The notes under the pieces: model-generated | Told to the model about the DNA's origin: nothing | The model's input: the letters and a program-made list of their open reading frames with translations, nothing else | Databases searched by the model: none | Program-made: the position numbers and the translations under genes | NCBI RefSeq assembly: GCF_001998885.1 | Contig: NZ_CP019609.1 | Location: 1,104,001-1,168,000 of the forward strand | DNA length: 64,000 bases | Origin: Vagococcus penaei | GTDB taxonomy: Bacteria; Bacillota; Bacilli; Lactobacillales; Vagococcaceae | Reading direction: 5' to 3' | Shown: positions 7,975-18,256 of the stretch, piece after piece | Numbering within the stretch: the first letter of the stretch is position 1 | Layout of the letters: each line of letters opens with the position of its first letter

Positions 7975-9702
7975 TTACTCTCCTTTCAATTCATTAACAA
8001 ATGCACTATATGCGCCTTGTTTAGCACGTAGGTCACTATACGTTCCTTGTTCCACAATCCGACCTTGTTCCATGACAATGATATAATCCATCTCTCGCAT
8101 CCAATGCAACCGGTGTGTAGCGAAAAAGACTAAACGATTATCAAAGAGTGGCAGCATCATTTGTTTCAAATCTTCTTCTGTTTCAACATCTAGATGGGCA
8201 GTTGGCTCATCAAACAATAAAATACTGCGTTCATCATCTAAGAACGCACGGGCAATCGCTACCCGCTGAAATTGGCCACCACTTAACGTATGACCACCTT
8301 CACCAATAATTGTCTCTAAGCCATTTGGCAATTCAGCTAATAAATCGCTCAATCCAGCCTGTTCCACCGCAGATAATACAGCTTCTTTGCTCGCATCAGG
8401 TTGATAAAACGCAATATTTTCACGTAAACTTGCATGGAAAATATATGGATCTTGTGGAACATAAACTAATTTATCTTGCCAGTTACGGACATGCAGATTA
8501 GAAACTGCTTCACCATTAACTTTGATACTATCATCAGTTGCTTCTAAAAAACCACCGAGTAACTTAATCAAAGTCGATTTTCCTGAACCTGATAGTCCGA
8601 CTACCCCAATCCGTCCAGTACCAGACCATTTAAAATCAATCTGTTCTAGCGTGTTCCATTCACTCGCATCATCGTATTTAACATTCACGTTATCCAAGAC
8701 TAAGTGGTCGGTCGAACGCCATTGATCAGCAACCGGCAAAGCCTTAACTGATGCTAATTCTTTTTTATCTAAAATGGAGAAAATTGATTTTAATGTATTA
8801 CCTCCATCAAGCGTGGCATGATAATCATTTGAAAAGTCACGCAAAGGTAAAAAGAAATCCGGCGCCAAAATTAAGACCGTCATGGCAGGCCATAAAGCGA
8901 GTTGGTCATTCATTAGTTTAAAACCTAAGAAGACTGCGACAATTGCCACAGATAATGTCGTGAAAAAATCTAACGCAAAAGTTGATAAAATCGCTACCTT
9001 TAAGGTACTCATGGTTGCTTTACGGTAGTCTTCACTAATTTCATAGACATTTTTTTCATAGCGTTTACCTAAGCCTAAGAAATTCAAGGTTTCTAACCCA
9101 CGTAAAGAATCAAGAAAATGATTACTTAACAGTTGGTAGCCTTCATACTGGCGATCGGCTTTCGCACGAGCAGCATACCCTAAAATAATCATGAAAATGA
9201 TAATAATCGGGAAAACTAATAGTAAAATAATGCCCGAACGAATATCTAAATAAAAGACAAATAGTAAAATCACCCAGGGAATAATCATCATGTTGGTCAA
9301 TTTAGGCAAAATCAATGTAAAGTAATTTTCAATTTGAGAAATCCCTTCAATTGCCATTGTCACCATGTTACCAGTACCTTCTTTTTGAACAAAATTAGGT
9401 CCTAAACGAAAGACTTTGTCGAGTAATTCTTGACGCAATTTTTTAGATTGCTCATAAGCATACGTATCTAATACTTTATCTCGAATAAATAGTAAAACCT
9501 GTCTCAAGAAAAAACAGGTAAAAAAAATAGCTAGTGGTTTGACTTGTGACGTCACTGACGCCCCATCCCACAAAGCACTAATTCCTGAGGCTAAAAAATA
9601 AGCCTGTCCAATAATTAATAAAGCTTGCAAGAATGCGATTCCTGCAAGCCCAATTAAGATTGGCCTAATTTTATCAATTCGAAATAATTTCTTATCAATC
9701 AA
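7975..9702 (-). CDS. cydD: Cysteine/glutathione ABC exporter subunit CydD
   Basis: A 575-residue partner of CydC, with the same architecture: six membrane segments in the first 310 residues, then an ATPase with Walker A GLSGSGKST, signature LSGGQFQRVAIAR and Walker B ILLFDEPT. The heterodimer moves reduced thiols out of the cytoplasm and supports heme insertion into the bd oxidase. The gene starts 13 bases after cydB, which argues for one transcript. The assignment of C versus D rests on order and similarity, not on a decisive motif. Confidence 0.87.
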   Translation of the reverse strand: MIDKKLFRIDKIRPILIGLAGIAFLQALLIIGQAYFLASGISALWDGASVTSQVKPLAIFFTCFFLRQVLLFIRDKVLDTYAYEQSKKLRQELLDKVFRLGPNFVQKEGTGNMVTMAIEGISQIENYFTLILPKLTNMMIIPWVILLFVFYLDIRSGIILLLVFPIIIIFMIILGYAARAKADRQYEGYQLLSNHFLDSLRGLETLNFLGLGKRYEKNVYEISEDYRKATMSTLKVAILSTFALDFFTTLSVAIVAVFLGFKLMNDQLALWPAMTVLILAPDFFLPLRDFSNDYHATLDGGNTLKSIFSILDKKELASVKALPVADQWRSTDHLVLDNVNVKYDDASEWNTLEQIDFKWSGTGRIGVVGLSGSGKSTLIKLLGGFLEATDDSIKVNGEAVSNLHVRNWQDKLVYVPQDPYIFHASLRENIAFYQPDASKEAVLSAVEQAGLSDLLAELPNGLETIIGEGGHTLSGGQFQRVAIARAFLDDERSILLFDEPTAHLDVETEEDLKQMMLPLFDNRLVFFATHRLHWMREMDYIIVMEQGRIVEQGTYSDLRAKQGAYSAFVNELKGE

Positions 9703-9715
9703 TTAGGTCATCTCC

Positions 9716-10720
9716 TTATCTGTTAATATGAATACGTTTTGAGAAGACGTAGTAACTCCAACTTTGATAGGCTAAAACAAATGGTAAAATACAAACTGTT
9801 ACAATCGTCATTGTTTTAAGCGTATAGGCTGAGTTAGCTGAATTTTCAATTAGCATGTGTAATGATGGATCATTTGCAATCATCACACGTGGGAATAATC
9901 CGTTAAAGATAAAGACCACAATCCCTACCAACATCAAACCGGTTGCTAAAAATGACATTAACTCTTTGTTTACGTGTGAACCATAAGCTGAGATAATTGC
10001 CAAAATCACAATTACGGCCAATAAGCCAAAAGATGTCACTGGTTTTTCAGTAAAGAAGTCTGTCTTCAAATAAGCTAGAACTGCGAAGACAACTAACCCA
10101 ACAAATAATACTGGATATAATTTACGCGTGTAATCATGAGCACGTTCACGAATTTTACCTGCTGTTTTCAGACGGATATAATTCAACCCATGTAAGAAAC
10201 AAATCAATGTAACTGCCACGCCACCGACAATTGAGAACAAGTTGACATAATCGCCAAAACCAGCTTCCATAATATTTTTATCGGCTGCAATTGGCATACC
10301 TTGAATCACATCAATAAACATCATCCCAAACAAGAATGGCGGCATGATACTACCGATAAACATTGTCCATTCCCAAATATTACGTTCTCTTGCTGAATGT
10401 GAATGTGCACGGAATTCAAATGATACCCCACGTAAAATCAAACCAACAAGAATCAATAATAGAATAATGTAGAAACCACTAAATAGTGTCGCATACCACT
10501 CCGGGAAAGAAGCAAACATCGCCCCACCAGCAGTAATTAACCAAACCTCATTACCATCCCATACTGGTCCAATAGTTTCGATGACTTGGTCACGTTCACG
10601 TTTGTTACGCGCTAGTAACTTGACTGCCATCCCGACACCAAAGTCAAATCCTTCTAAGAAGAAGAAACCGCTAAATAATACACCAATTAAAATAAACCAA
10701 ATCAATTCTAATGTTGTCAT
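9716..10720 (-). CDS. cydB: Cytochrome bd ubiquinol/menaquinol oxidase subunit II
   Basis: 334 residues with about eight hydrophobic segments. It starts with the family's typical N-terminal membrane helix and GFDFGVGM (residues 25-32), followed by IGPVWDGNEVW (51-61), a conserved CydB stretch. It partners CydA in the membrane oxidase that reduces oxygen to water with menaquinol, which the men operon in this window would supply. It starts 2 bases after cydA, so translation is probably coupled. Length is normal for the family. Confidence 0.95.
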   Translation of the reverse strand: MTTLELIWFILIGVLFSGFFFLEGFDFGVGMAVKLLARNKRERDQVIETIGPVWDGNEVWLITAGGAMFASFPEWYATLFSGFYIILLLILVGLILRGVSFEFRAHSHSARERNIWEWTMFIGSIMPPFLFGMMFIDVIQGMPIAADKNIMEAGFGDYVNLFSIVGGVAVTLICFLHGLNYIRLKTAGKIRERAHDYTRKLYPVLFVGLVVFAVLAYLKTDFFTEKPVTSFGLLAVIVILAIISAYGSHVNKELMSFLATGLMLVGIVVFIFNGLFPRVMIANDPSLHMLIENSANSAYTLKTMTIVTVCILPFVLAYQSWSYYVFSKRIHINR

Positions 10721-10722
10721 AA

Positions 10723-12138
10723 TTAGAAGACCTCCTTAGCAAATGGGTCAATGCCATCTTTTTTCGCTTCTGACTCATCAACATAATAAGGTCCTTTAGC
10801 AATTTCACGTTTTGCCATAGCTACCATGACGAAACCTAACACTAAGAATAATGAGAAGTAAATGATATTACTGAATAACAAGTTACCCCAAGTAACACTT
10901 GGTGACACACTATCCGCAATCGTAAATAATCCATAAACAGTCCATGGCGCACGGCCTAATTCCGTAATCAACCAACCAAATGTGTTGGAAATGAATGGGA
11001 ATGTAATCCCTACCGTTAACAATAATAAGAACCATTTCATTTTTAGAATACGATTATTTTTAAGTAAGTAAAGACCGATTACAGCCATTAGCGCTAACAA
11101 TGTTCCGAAACCAGCCATAAAACGGAAGCCCCAGAATAACGTCTTGACAGGTACAAAGTAATCCATGTCCTCACCAAATTGGGCATCATGTTGCTCATGA
11201 AGTTGTTTATTTGCTTCATCCATCCCAATATATTGTTGCTCCCCACCTAATAGAGTTAATAGGTACGGCACTTCAATTGACCAATCCGTTTTTTTCTCTT
11301 TCGTATCAATTCCAGAAATTAATGACCATGGTGCTGGAGCAGTGGTATCTTCATAAATACCTTCCATCGCAGCAAATTTCATTGGTTGATCTTTTGCTAC
11401 ATAAATCATTTGTTGGTGACCTGCACCAATAGTTAAAATTGATCCAACTAATCCCATTACTAAACCAAACTTCAATGAACGTCTAAAGAATGGTAACTCT
11501 TCTTTGTTCTTTTTCTTCATCATCATCCATGCAGAAGATCCTGCGATGACAAAACCACCAGTTACGATTGTTCCAAAAATAACGTGTGGAAATTGTAACC
11601 ACAATTGTGGGTTTTTAAGCAATCCGACAAAACTAGTTAACTCCGCACGATTCGTTGCTTCATTAATATGATAAGCCACTGGGTTTTGCATAAATGAGTT
11701 AGCAGCTAAAATCCATAGTGCTGATAACATTGAACCAATTGCCACTAGCCAAATACATAATAAGTGCAATTTTTTGTTGAATTTATCCCAACCGAACATC
11801 CAAAGCCCAATAAATGTTGACTCTAGGAAAAAGGCTAGGAGTGCTTCAACAGCTAAAGGTGCACCAAAAATGTCACCCATAAAACGTGAATACTCAGACC
11901 AGTTCATCCCAAATTGGAATTCTTGAATGATTCCGGTAACAACCCCAACTGCAAACCCTAGTAAAAAGAGCTTACTCCAAAATTTTGTCATATCTTTATA
12001 CATTTCATCTTTTTTAACAACGTATAATGTTTGCATAATTGCGATGGCAAAGCCTAAACCAATAGACAATGGAACGAAAAAAAAGTGAAATACCGTGGTC
12101 ATTCCGAACTGGAAGCGAGCCAATGATAATACATCCAT
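10723..12138 (-). CDS. cydA: Cytochrome bd oxidase subunit I
   Basis: 471 residues, the heme b558/b595/d-carrying subunit. RFQFGMTTVFHFFFVP at residues 8-23 holds the conserved N-terminal His ligand region, and GRAPWTVYGLF near 390 is the quinone-site consensus. The Q-loop is of the short type common in Firmicutes. The ATG at 12138 is preceded by AAGGAGGAT. It is the first gene of cydABDC, with its own promoter at 12171-12199. These bacteria generally do not make heme, so the enzyme is likely active only when heme is available; that is family knowledge, not visible here. Confidence 0.95.
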   Translation of the reverse strand: MDVLSLARFQFGMTTVFHFFFVPLSIGLGFAIAIMQTLYVVKKDEMYKDMTKFWSKLFLLGFAVGVVTGIIQEFQFGMNWSEYSRFMGDIFGAPLAVEALLAFFLESTFIGLWMFGWDKFNKKLHLLCIWLVAIGSMLSALWILAANSFMQNPVAYHINEATNRAELTSFVGLLKNPQLWLQFPHVIFGTIVTGGFVIAGSSAWMMMKKKNKEELPFFRRSLKFGLVMGLVGSILTIGAGHQQMIYVAKDQPMKFAAMEGIYEDTTAPAPWSLISGIDTKEKKTDWSIEVPYLLTLLGGEQQYIGMDEANKQLHEQHDAQFGEDMDYFVPVKTLFWGFRFMAGFGTLLALMAVIGLYLLKNNRILKMKWFLLLLTVGITFPFISNTFGWLITELGRAPWTVYGLFTIADSVSPSVTWGNLLFSNIIYFSLFLVLGFVMVAMAKREIAKGPYYVDESEAKKDGIDPFAKEVF

Positions 12139-12170
12139 GTAAAATCCTCCTTATTATTTTTTACACTCTA

Positions 12171-12199
12171 ATTATACCTTATAACACTTTGACTTTCAA
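12171..12199 (-). promoter_or_regulatory. Promoter of cydABDC
   Basis: On the minus strand TTGAAA (12194-12199), a 17-base spacer and a consensus TATAAT (12171-12176) lie 33 bases upstream of cydA. I see no clear Rex or FNR-type palindrome over it. No strong terminator separates it from gor, so some readthrough from gor is possible. Confidence 0.7.
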
Positions 12200-12248
12200 A
12201 AACTATTAAGTAATTATTAGATGACAATCTTTCTAATCTAGAACTTAA

Positions 12249-13595
12249 TTAACGCATAGTCACAAATTCTTCGGCACTAGTTGGATGGATGGCTACGGTA
12301 TTATCAAAATCCGCTTTTGTCGCACCCATTTTAATCGCCACACTAAATCCTTGAAGCATTTCATCCATACCTAACCCAATTCCATGAAGACCAACGATTT
12401 TTTCATTTTCACCAACACAAACAAGTTTCATATGTGTTTTTTCTTTTTTCTCAGTTATAGCATACATCATAGGTGTAAAAGTTGATGTATAGACTTTTAC
12501 AGAATCACCATAAATGTCACGTGCTTCCATTTCTGTCAAACCAATAGTGCCAATAGTTGGATGTGAAAAGACAACAGTTGGTACATTCGTATAATCTAAT
12601 TTCAACCCCGTTTGACCATTAAATAAACGTTCTGATAAACGACGTCCAGCAGCAATCGCCACAGGTGTCAAATTAATTTTATCAATAACATCACCTAGAG
12701 CATAAATCCCAGGTTGCGTTGTGTTTTGATAATCGTCCACTTTGATAGCCCCAGATTCCGTCAACTCGACATCCGTTACTTGGATATTTAAACCTTCAAG
12801 ACGTGGTTGACGACCGACTGCCCAAATCAATTCTTCTGCTTCAAGTGTCTGACCATTCTCAAATGTTACTTGATAGCCTGATTCAGTTTGCTTAACTTCG
12901 GTTGGAACAGAATTAGCATGCATTTGGATTCCTTGATTTTGGTAACTTTCAACTAACGCTTCTGACACCATTGTATCAAAATGACGTAACACCGTATGAC
13001 GACGATAGGCTAAATGCGTACTTTCTACACCAAGTCCGTGTAACACACCAGCGATTTCAACCGCAATGTAACCTGCACCAATCACAAGTACCGATTTTGG
13101 TAACGCCGTTAATTCAAAAAAGCCATTTGAATCAATGCCTAATTCGCTACCTGGAATATTAGGGCGTACAATTTCGCCACCTGTGGCAATCAAGATATGT
13201 GGTGCGGTATAACGCTCACCTAGTACTTCAATAACCTGTTTATCGACAAACTTAGCATATCCATGGATAAACGTCACATCATTTGACGCTAAACCTTGCA
13301 TATATAAACCATGTAATCGGTCAATATAAGCATCTCGCCTTGCGACAAATTCATCAAAATTTTCTGACATAATTTCAACATCATAACCATACTCTTTAGC
13401 TGCATGTTGCATATTTTGACGTAAATCTGATGCCGTCCACATCACTTTTTTAGGCACACAACCGATATTGACACATGTGCCACCAATATCTTGGCCCTCA
13501 ATAAGTAAAACTTTCGCTCCATGCATTCCAGCGCGGTTAGCAGAAGCAATCCCTCCACTACCGCCACCAATTACAATATAATCAAATTGTTCCAT
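12249..13595 (-). CDS. gor: Glutathione-disulfide reductase
   Basis: 448 residues; a cytoplasmic FAD enzyme that reduces oxidised glutathione with NADPH. N-terminal FAD motif [12 protein letters not shown] at 8-19, redox disulfide [13 protein letters not shown] with Cys41 and Cys46, the second nucleotide motif [13 protein letters not shown], an arginine pair in AYRRHTVLR as expected for NADPH, and the catalytic His near 437 in HPTSAEEF. It starts 15 bases after the U32 gene, with GGAGGT in between. It sits between the tRNA-hydroxylation genes and cyd, linking thiol redox to the CydDC exporter. Confidence 0.9.
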   Translation of the reverse strand: MEQFDYIVIGGGSGGIASANRAGMHGAKVLLIEGQDIGGTCVNIGCVPKKVMWTASDLRQNMQHAAKEYGYDVEIMSENFDEFVARRDAYIDRLHGLYMQGLASNDVTFIHGYAKFVDKQVIEVLGERYTAPHILIATGGEIVRPNIPGSELGIDSNGFFELTALPKSVLVIGAGYIAVEIAGVLHGLGVESTHLAYRRHTVLRHFDTMVSEALVESYQNQGIQMHANSVPTEVKQTESGYQVTFENGQTLEAEELIWAVGRQPRLEGLNIQVTDVELTESGAIKVDDYQNTTQPGIYALGDVIDKINLTPVAIAAGRRLSERLFNGQTGLKLDYTNVPTVVFSHPTIGTIGLTEMEARDIYGDSVKVYTSTFTPMMYAITEKKEKTHMKLVCVGENEKIVGLHGIGLGMDEMLQGFSVAIKMGATKADFDNTVAIHPTSAEEFVTMR

Positions 13596-13610
13596 CTATC
13601 CTATGACCTC

Positions 13611-14843
13611 CTACTTTTTCTTGCGCAGCATGTCACCAGGTCGAACGGGTTGATCAACTGGCATTTTGACAATCATCATAGCATTTGGTGCTTTATCAAT
13701 TGCCTCACCCTCTTCATTCCACATCTGAGTAATTGTCTGATGGAAATGATTAAACCCTGGACCATAAAACTCGACTGCATCATTTAACCTAAAATGATTC
13801 CGTTGTTGTACCGTTGCAATTTTTGTTGTTTCGTCATACGCTAAAACTTCACCAATAAATTTGTGGACAGGAATTTTTCGACGTTTACCAAATAACTGCT
13901 CGTCTTCTGACGGTGTGCCATAGTAAAAACCAGTGGCTAATTCGCGTTGTGCGACTTTCCATAATTCGTCAATCCATTCTTGTTTACACTCATAATTTTC
14001 TGGATCTGCCATGTAGCTATCAACAGCTGCTTTATACACATTAGATACTGTCGACACGTAGTGAATCGATTTCATGCGTCCCTCGATTTTTAGACTATCA
14101 ACCCCATTTTGAATTAAATCAGGAATATGTTCAATCATTGACATATCAACCGCACTCATTGAAAAAGGCTCCACAACTTCGCCACTTTCCGTTAAACTTT
14201 GACGTTCATTCACAAAAGGCATATCAAATAAGTCATACTTCCAACGACATGACTGTGAACAACCGCCACGATTTGCGTCACGATGCGACATATGATTGGA
14301 TAAGGTGCAACGTCCCGAATAGGAAATACACATTGCGCCATGAATAAATGCCTCAATTTCAACATCTGTATGCTCACGAATTTTAGCAACTTCATCCATT
14401 GAAACTTCACGCGCTAAAACGACACGTTCTAGTCCCTCATTTTTCCAAAATTCAAGCGTTTCGTAATTTGTTGCTGAAGACTGTGTTGATAAATGAACAG
14501 GTAAACCTGGTGCTTCAGTAATACAAATTTCGATTAATGCCGGATCAGACACAATGACGGCATTAATACCGACATCACGAAGTTCCCGAAAAAATTCTCC
14601 TGCTCCTTCTGCATCAAATTCATGTGTCACCATATTCGCAGCCACATAGACTTTAGCATTGTGCTCTTTAGCAAATTGAACTCCTTCAGCCATTTCTTCA
14701 TATGTGAAGTTCCCTGCGCGACTTCTTAAACCAAACGCATTACCACCAATATAGACGGCATCTGCTCCATAACGAATAGCGACTTTTAATTTTTCTAAAG
14801 TACCCGCCGGTGCTAAAACTTCTGGTCGTTTTAATGTTGTCAT
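13611..14843 (-). CDS. U32-family protein, tRNA 5-hydroxyuridine synthesis (TrhP/YrrO-like)
   Basis: 410 residues, annotated in older databases as a U32 peptidase. Homologues (YrrO/TrhP2 in Bacillus, TrhP/YegQ in E. coli) are needed for prephenate-dependent hydroxylation of wobble uridine 34. The N-terminus has APAGTLEKLKVAIRYGADAV. The U32 signature EAFIHGAMC at 164-172 is followed by Cys179, Cys195 and Cys199, giving a four-Cys set that fits an iron-sulfur site. A C-terminal beta domain begins near 330. It lies 12 bases after its smaller partner, and the pair is transcribed together. Confidence 0.88.
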   Translation of the reverse strand: MTTLKRPEVLAPAGTLEKLKVAIRYGADAVYIGGNAFGLRSRAGNFTYEEMAEGVQFAKEHNAKVYVAANMVTHEFDAEGAGEFFRELRDVGINAVIVSDPALIEICITEAPGLPVHLSTQSSATNYETLEFWKNEGLERVVLAREVSMDEVAKIREHTDVEIEAFIHGAMCISYSGRCTLSNHMSHRDANRGGCSQSCRWKYDLFDMPFVNERQSLTESGEVVEPFSMSAVDMSMIEHIPDLIQNGVDSLKIEGRMKSIHYVSTVSNVYKAAVDSYMADPENYECKQEWIDELWKVAQRELATGFYYGTPSEDEQLFGKRRKIPVHKFIGEVLAYDETTKIATVQQRNHFRLNDAVEFYGPGFNHFHQTITQMWNEEGEAIDKAPNAMMIVKMPVDQPVRPGDMLRKKK

Positions 14844-14855
14844 TTTCCATTACTC

Positions 14856-15776
14856 CTATCTAATATCATCTGGGTCTAAATAATAAAAACCTTCGTCTAA
14901 ACCACGATTATTAGGATGAGCAGCCACTACTAACCCATTTAACCGCGTTGCCTCTTGTTCTGTCCACTGATTTGCCTCGATTAAATGTTTTGCTTCAATA
15001 AAATAATCAACAATCGTGACAAATTGATTACCTGGTGTATAAATTCCATCTAATTTCCATGAAGTTAGTTGTGCCTCAGCCAATTCTCCAACTTCTTTCA
15101 TTAAATTGACATCATTAGTATTAAAAATGTGTGTACCATGTTGATCCTCATAAATGGAATAGTGTGTCGTTTCTTCTTTGGGTTCGGCAATAAACAAGCC
15201 ACGCTCTTTACTAGTGTCTTCATTTGATTGAATAAAATGAAAATAATTTTCTAACAAGGGGCGTTTCGATTGATGAATACAGGTTGCACCATAAACTAGG
15301 ATTTCTCCAGGAACCATTAATTCTTGGCGTAATTGTTTTAATTCCGTAAAAGGAATTTCTCGAGCTAAAACAGCCCCTTGTGCACCTTTTTTCGCCCAAA
15401 AATTAATTTGTCGTGAACTAGTCACCATTGTCGCTGCATCATAAATAAAGGGTAAATCATATCCATCACGTGCTAAAACATAAATAACACCCGGATCACC
15501 TACTACAATATCATCGACACCAATCTCTTGTAAAAAGGTAAGATAATCCCCAATTTTTTCCATGCGTTCTGGATGCATAATCGCATTAACCGCGACACGG
15601 ATTTTTTTACCTTTTTCATGTGCCAATATCGTCAATTCTTGTAATTCAGAACGTGAAAAATGTTTTGGCAAGCGTAAGCCAAACTCTGCATCACCTGTAT
15701 ATAAATAATCAATATCACGGTCAACCAAAACTTTTGCTTGTGAAATTGATTCCACAGTTACACTGATTTCTATCAT
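14856..15776 (-). CDS. U32-family protein, smaller partner (TrhP1/YrrN-like)
   Basis: 306 residues. It resembles the first half of its neighbour (LVDRDIDYLYTGDAEFGLRL matches the N-terminal barrel strand), but has no cysteine cluster after EILVYGATC and no C-terminal beta domain. In Bacillus the two genes yrrN and yrrO are adjacent in this order and act in the same tRNA modification. The ATG at 15776 follows AGGAGGTAGTACG. It is the first gene of the run leading to gor. Confidence 0.82.
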   Translation of the reverse strand: MIEISVTVESISQAKVLVDRDIDYLYTGDAEFGLRLPKHFSRSELQELTILAHEKGKKIRVAVNAIMHPERMEKIGDYLTFLQEIGVDDIVVGDPGVIYVLARDGYDLPFIYDAATMVTSSRQINFWAKKGAQGAVLAREIPFTELKQLRQELMVPGEILVYGATCIHQSKRPLLENYFHFIQSNEDTSKERGLFIAEPKEETTHYSIYEDQHGTHIFNTNDVNLMKEVGELAEAQLTSWKLDGIYTPGNQFVTIVDYFIEAKHLIEANQWTEQEATRLNGLVVAAHPNNRGLDEGFYYLDPDDIR

Positions 15777-15887
15777 CGTACTACCTCCTAATTATCTACA
15801 CTATCCTAACACATACCTAATTAATTTGAAAGAATATCACAAAGAACTTACACTTATTTGTTGTTTTTATCACAGACGGAACATTGA

Positions 15888-15924
15888 AAAAGATGATACA
15901 GCATCTTTACTTGTATCACCTTTT
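15888..15924 (-). terminator. Terminator after the small membrane protein gene
   Basis: AAAAGATGATAC and GTATCACCTTTT pair with one mismatch around a 13-base loop. On the minus strand the stem runs into TTTTTC. It ends the gene at 15949-16125 and insulates the trhP genes. Confidence 0.6.
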
Positions 15925-15948
15925 ATTGGTTTAACTATTTTTTTGGCG

Positions 15949-16125
15949 TTATTCCATATTTCGAGCCTTACGATGGGCGAACACTGCATTCGTGATAAAA
16001 TTTAAGAAAAATAGCACACTGATAATTTTGGCTACGGTCCCATCTTGTAGAATAAAAACGATTGCTACGATAAAACTCATAATGGCAAAATAAAATTGAT
16101 ACGTCTTAAATAGATTGGCAATCAT
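15949..16125 (-). CDS. Small membrane protein, unknown function
   Basis: 58 residues (MIANLFKTYQFYFAIMSF...) with two hydrophobic segments at about 10-25 and 31-47, separated by QDGTVAK, and a basic tail. I start at the ATG at 16125 because AAAGGAGG lies 7 bases upstream; the frame extends 22 codons further without a site. It has its own extended -10 promoter and terminator, so it is monocistronic. I do not recognise a family. Confidence 0.65.
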   Translation of the reverse strand: MIANLFKTYQFYFAIMSFIVAIVFILQDGTVAKIISVLFFLNFITNAVFAHRKARNME

Positions 16126-16149
16126 TCCTAGCCCTCCTTTGCTTAGTCT

Positions 16150-16158
16150 ATTATAGCA
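16150..16158 (-). promoter_or_regulatory. Extended -10 promoter of the small membrane protein
   Basis: TGCTATAAT on the minus strand, a consensus extended -10 element, 25 bases upstream of the chosen ATG. No good -35 is seen, which extended -10 promoters do not need. Confidence 0.55.
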
Positions 16159-16241
16159 GATTTTATGAACAAACGAGACGTAAATAGTCAACTGACCAAC
16201 AAATTAAATTTATCTATTCTCTCCTAAAAATTAATTAAAAA

Positions 16242-16269
16242 ACCTTCTAACATTTTTTTGCTAGAAGGT
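16242..16269 (-). terminator. Terminator of the PH-domain operon
   Basis: ACCTTCTAGC and GTTAGAAGGT (minus strand) pair around an A-rich 8-base loop, followed by TTTTTTAATT. The stem overlaps the stop codon at 16261 of the last gene of the GNAT-YdbS-YdbT operon. Confidence 0.75.
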
Positions 16270-17769
16270 CGTATCCGCTTTTTGACGATAAAAAGCTTTT
16301 AATTTAACTAAATCAGGTATCGGTAAATACTTTAGTACAATATCTTCCGAGCCAGATCCACACTTTAACCAAAACGTTAACTGACCAACACCTTTAGGAA
16401 AGAGCCACTTGGATGTTGCTAGTTCAATCGATTGAATTCGCCGACGCTCAAAAAACGTCAGCTCACAAGTTACACCTTTATAGCACTGCGTACATAGTCT
16501 AGTCCGATTTTGAATAGCATAGCTTTGATTTTTTGCTTTTAACCAAGCCAATATAAACGTGATAATTGCTGCCATTAAACCTCCAACTAGCACCCAACGA
16601 TTAAAATAGGTACCTATTCCTGTCACAATAATGCTCGCTAACAACCACCAACGCCAAAAATACCAGACACGATGTTTTGGTAGATAGTGTAAATCAGGTG
16701 TTTCAATCTGCCATTCCGGCAATAAATAAGCTAGTTCTGTGTACACTTTTTTATGGGCAATAATTGGTAATAAATATAATTTATGATCATCTTGGGTATC
16801 ATCCTGACCGCTAGCTAGAAGTAATTCAACTGAAACAAGTCCAAACAAACGGCGCAGTACTTGTTGACGTAAACGAACTCCTTGAATTTTGTGCAAAGGA
16901 ATTTTTTGTGTACCACGCTCAAATAAGCCACTTTCAATAATTAACGCGTCTTTGTCACGTTGCACAATAAAACGATAGTACACGATAAATTGTCTGATAA
17001 CCGATATTGCTGCTAAAACAATAACTAGCACAAAAATCAGCCCAATGAAAAATACCCAACCAACTTTGACTAAATCACTCGAGATATCCGTTACCTTTTC
17101 TAGCCAATTATGAGGTAGAAAGTCATCAATAAAAAAGAATATCGCAAAAGCCACAGTAAAAATACCTAAGTCGGTTACACCAAAAACAAGTATGTCGCGG
17201 TTAGATACTTGATAATGCGGCTCAGATTTGGTAACAGTTGCTAACTCATTTTCTACTAGTTGAGTGACTAATACATCATCCACATCGTCACGACACTCTG
17301 AACGGTCTTCTTCACTCGTTGCAACAGCAACAGTTTCATTACGTCGATGTCGCTCAATAATGTCAAGCAATTCTTGACTAACAGCAGGCATACTGGCTTC
17401 TGGCTCAGCACCACCGCCACCTGTTTCGATTAATAATTCAACAATGCCAAAAGGTTGTAAAAAGAACCACTGCTTTTGCTTCATCGTCTGAATACGCTCG
17501 TAAGGAATCACGATTTCTTTTTTAAAAAAGATGCCACGATATAAAACCATCTCATACGACCGAATAACGTAAGTCTCTGTTACGTATTTCCAAATAGCTG
17601 ATAAGACTATCAACCCAATAATCGCACTAATTGCCAATGTTTTTTTCAAAGAAGTATCAAAAAAATAAGACGAAACAGCAATCATAATGATTAATACAAA
17701 TGAATTTTTTAAACCTTTAAACAAATGCAATGCTAGCGCTAGCGGATGATATCTCCGTCGCTCAGACAT
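16261..17769 (-). CDS. Bacterial PH-domain membrane protein (YdbT-like)
   Basis: 502 residues with three predicted pairs of membrane segments, each followed by a bacterial PH (DUF304/bPH2) domain; YERIQTMKQKQWFF, IPLHKIQGVRLRQQ and RRRIQSIELATSKW mark them. This repeated layout matches YdbT of Bacillus, a membrane protein encoded with YdbS and linked to resistance to some bacteriocins in that genus. It overlaps the YdbS-like gene by 8 bases, so the two are co-translated and may form a complex. Function here is inferred only from the family. Confidence 0.78.
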   Translation of the reverse strand: MSERRRYHPLALALHLFKGLKNSFVLIIMIAVSSYFFDTSLKKTLAISAIIGLIVLSAIWKYVTETYVIRSYEMVLYRGIFFKKEIVIPYERIQTMKQKQWFFLQPFGIVELLIETGGGGAEPEASMPAVSQELLDIIERHRRNETVAVATSEEDRSECRDDVDDVLVTQLVENELATVTKSEPHYQVSNRDILVFGVTDLGIFTVAFAIFFFIDDFLPHNWLEKVTDISSDLVKVGWVFFIGLIFVLVIVLAAISVIRQFIVYYRFIVQRDKDALIIESGLFERGTQKIPLHKIQGVRLRQQVLRRLFGLVSVELLLASGQDDTQDDHKLYLLPIIAHKKVYTELAYLLPEWQIETPDLHYLPKHRVWYFWRWWLLASIIVTGIGTYFNRWVLVGGLMAAIITFILAWLKAKNQSYAIQNRTRLCTQCYKGVTCELTFFERRRIQSIELATSKWLFPKGVGQLTFWLKCGSGSEDIVLKYLPIPDLVKLKAFYRQKADTTF

Positions 17770-18256
17770 CTTCTTTCGCCACCTTTACTAGCTCAATAAT
17801 ATGCTCACGCATAGTAGTTGCTGATTCAACTGTTAAGCCTGAAATTTTATGACGAGTCGCTGCTGTCTGAATCACAAGCTCCATTAAGCCCTCGTGACGT
17901 AACAGCGGTCCCTGTGTCGTTTCAATATGTTGGATTCGATTAATTGGCACATAAGTTATGTGGCGGAAAAAATAACCATCTTGGAAGGCTAGATCATCCG
18001 AGCTAACCTCGTAGCGATGAAACGCGTAACGATATGGCACCAACAATGCACTACCAATTCCTAAAAGAATAATCACGATAAAATAGCCGAGCGCAAGCCA
18101 AAACCATAATGGACTCCACCAGTTAAAAAGATGTAAGCCGATAACTAATGTAACACCGACAACTAGCATAATGACCGTCCCAATGAGATTACTTAAATGC
18201 CAGACCTTTTTAATTGTTATGGGTAATTTATTCACTAATAGCGGATAATCTTTCAC
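17762..18256 (-). CDS. Bacterial PH-domain membrane protein (YdbS-like)
   Basis: 164 residues: two membrane segments at about 20-70, then a single bacterial PH domain with VPINRIQHIETTQGPLLR. The start is GTG at 18256, supported by GGAGGAG 7 bases upstream; it begins directly after the stop codon of the acetyltransferase gene. It precedes and overlaps the YdbT-like gene as in other Firmicutes. Confidence 0.78.
   Translation of the reverse strand: MKDYPLLVNKLPITIKKVWHLSNLIGTVIMLVVGVTLVIGLHLFNWWSPLWFWLALGYFIVIILLGIGSALLVPYRYAFHRYEVSSDDLAFQDGYFFRHITYVPINRIQHIETTQGPLLRHEGLMELVIQTAATRHKISGLTVESATTMREHIIELVKVAKEDV

Noticed and set aside
12139-12248. Rex box at the cyd promoter
   Set aside because: No TTGTGA...TCACAA-type palindrome was found; only standard -35 and -10 elements are visible.
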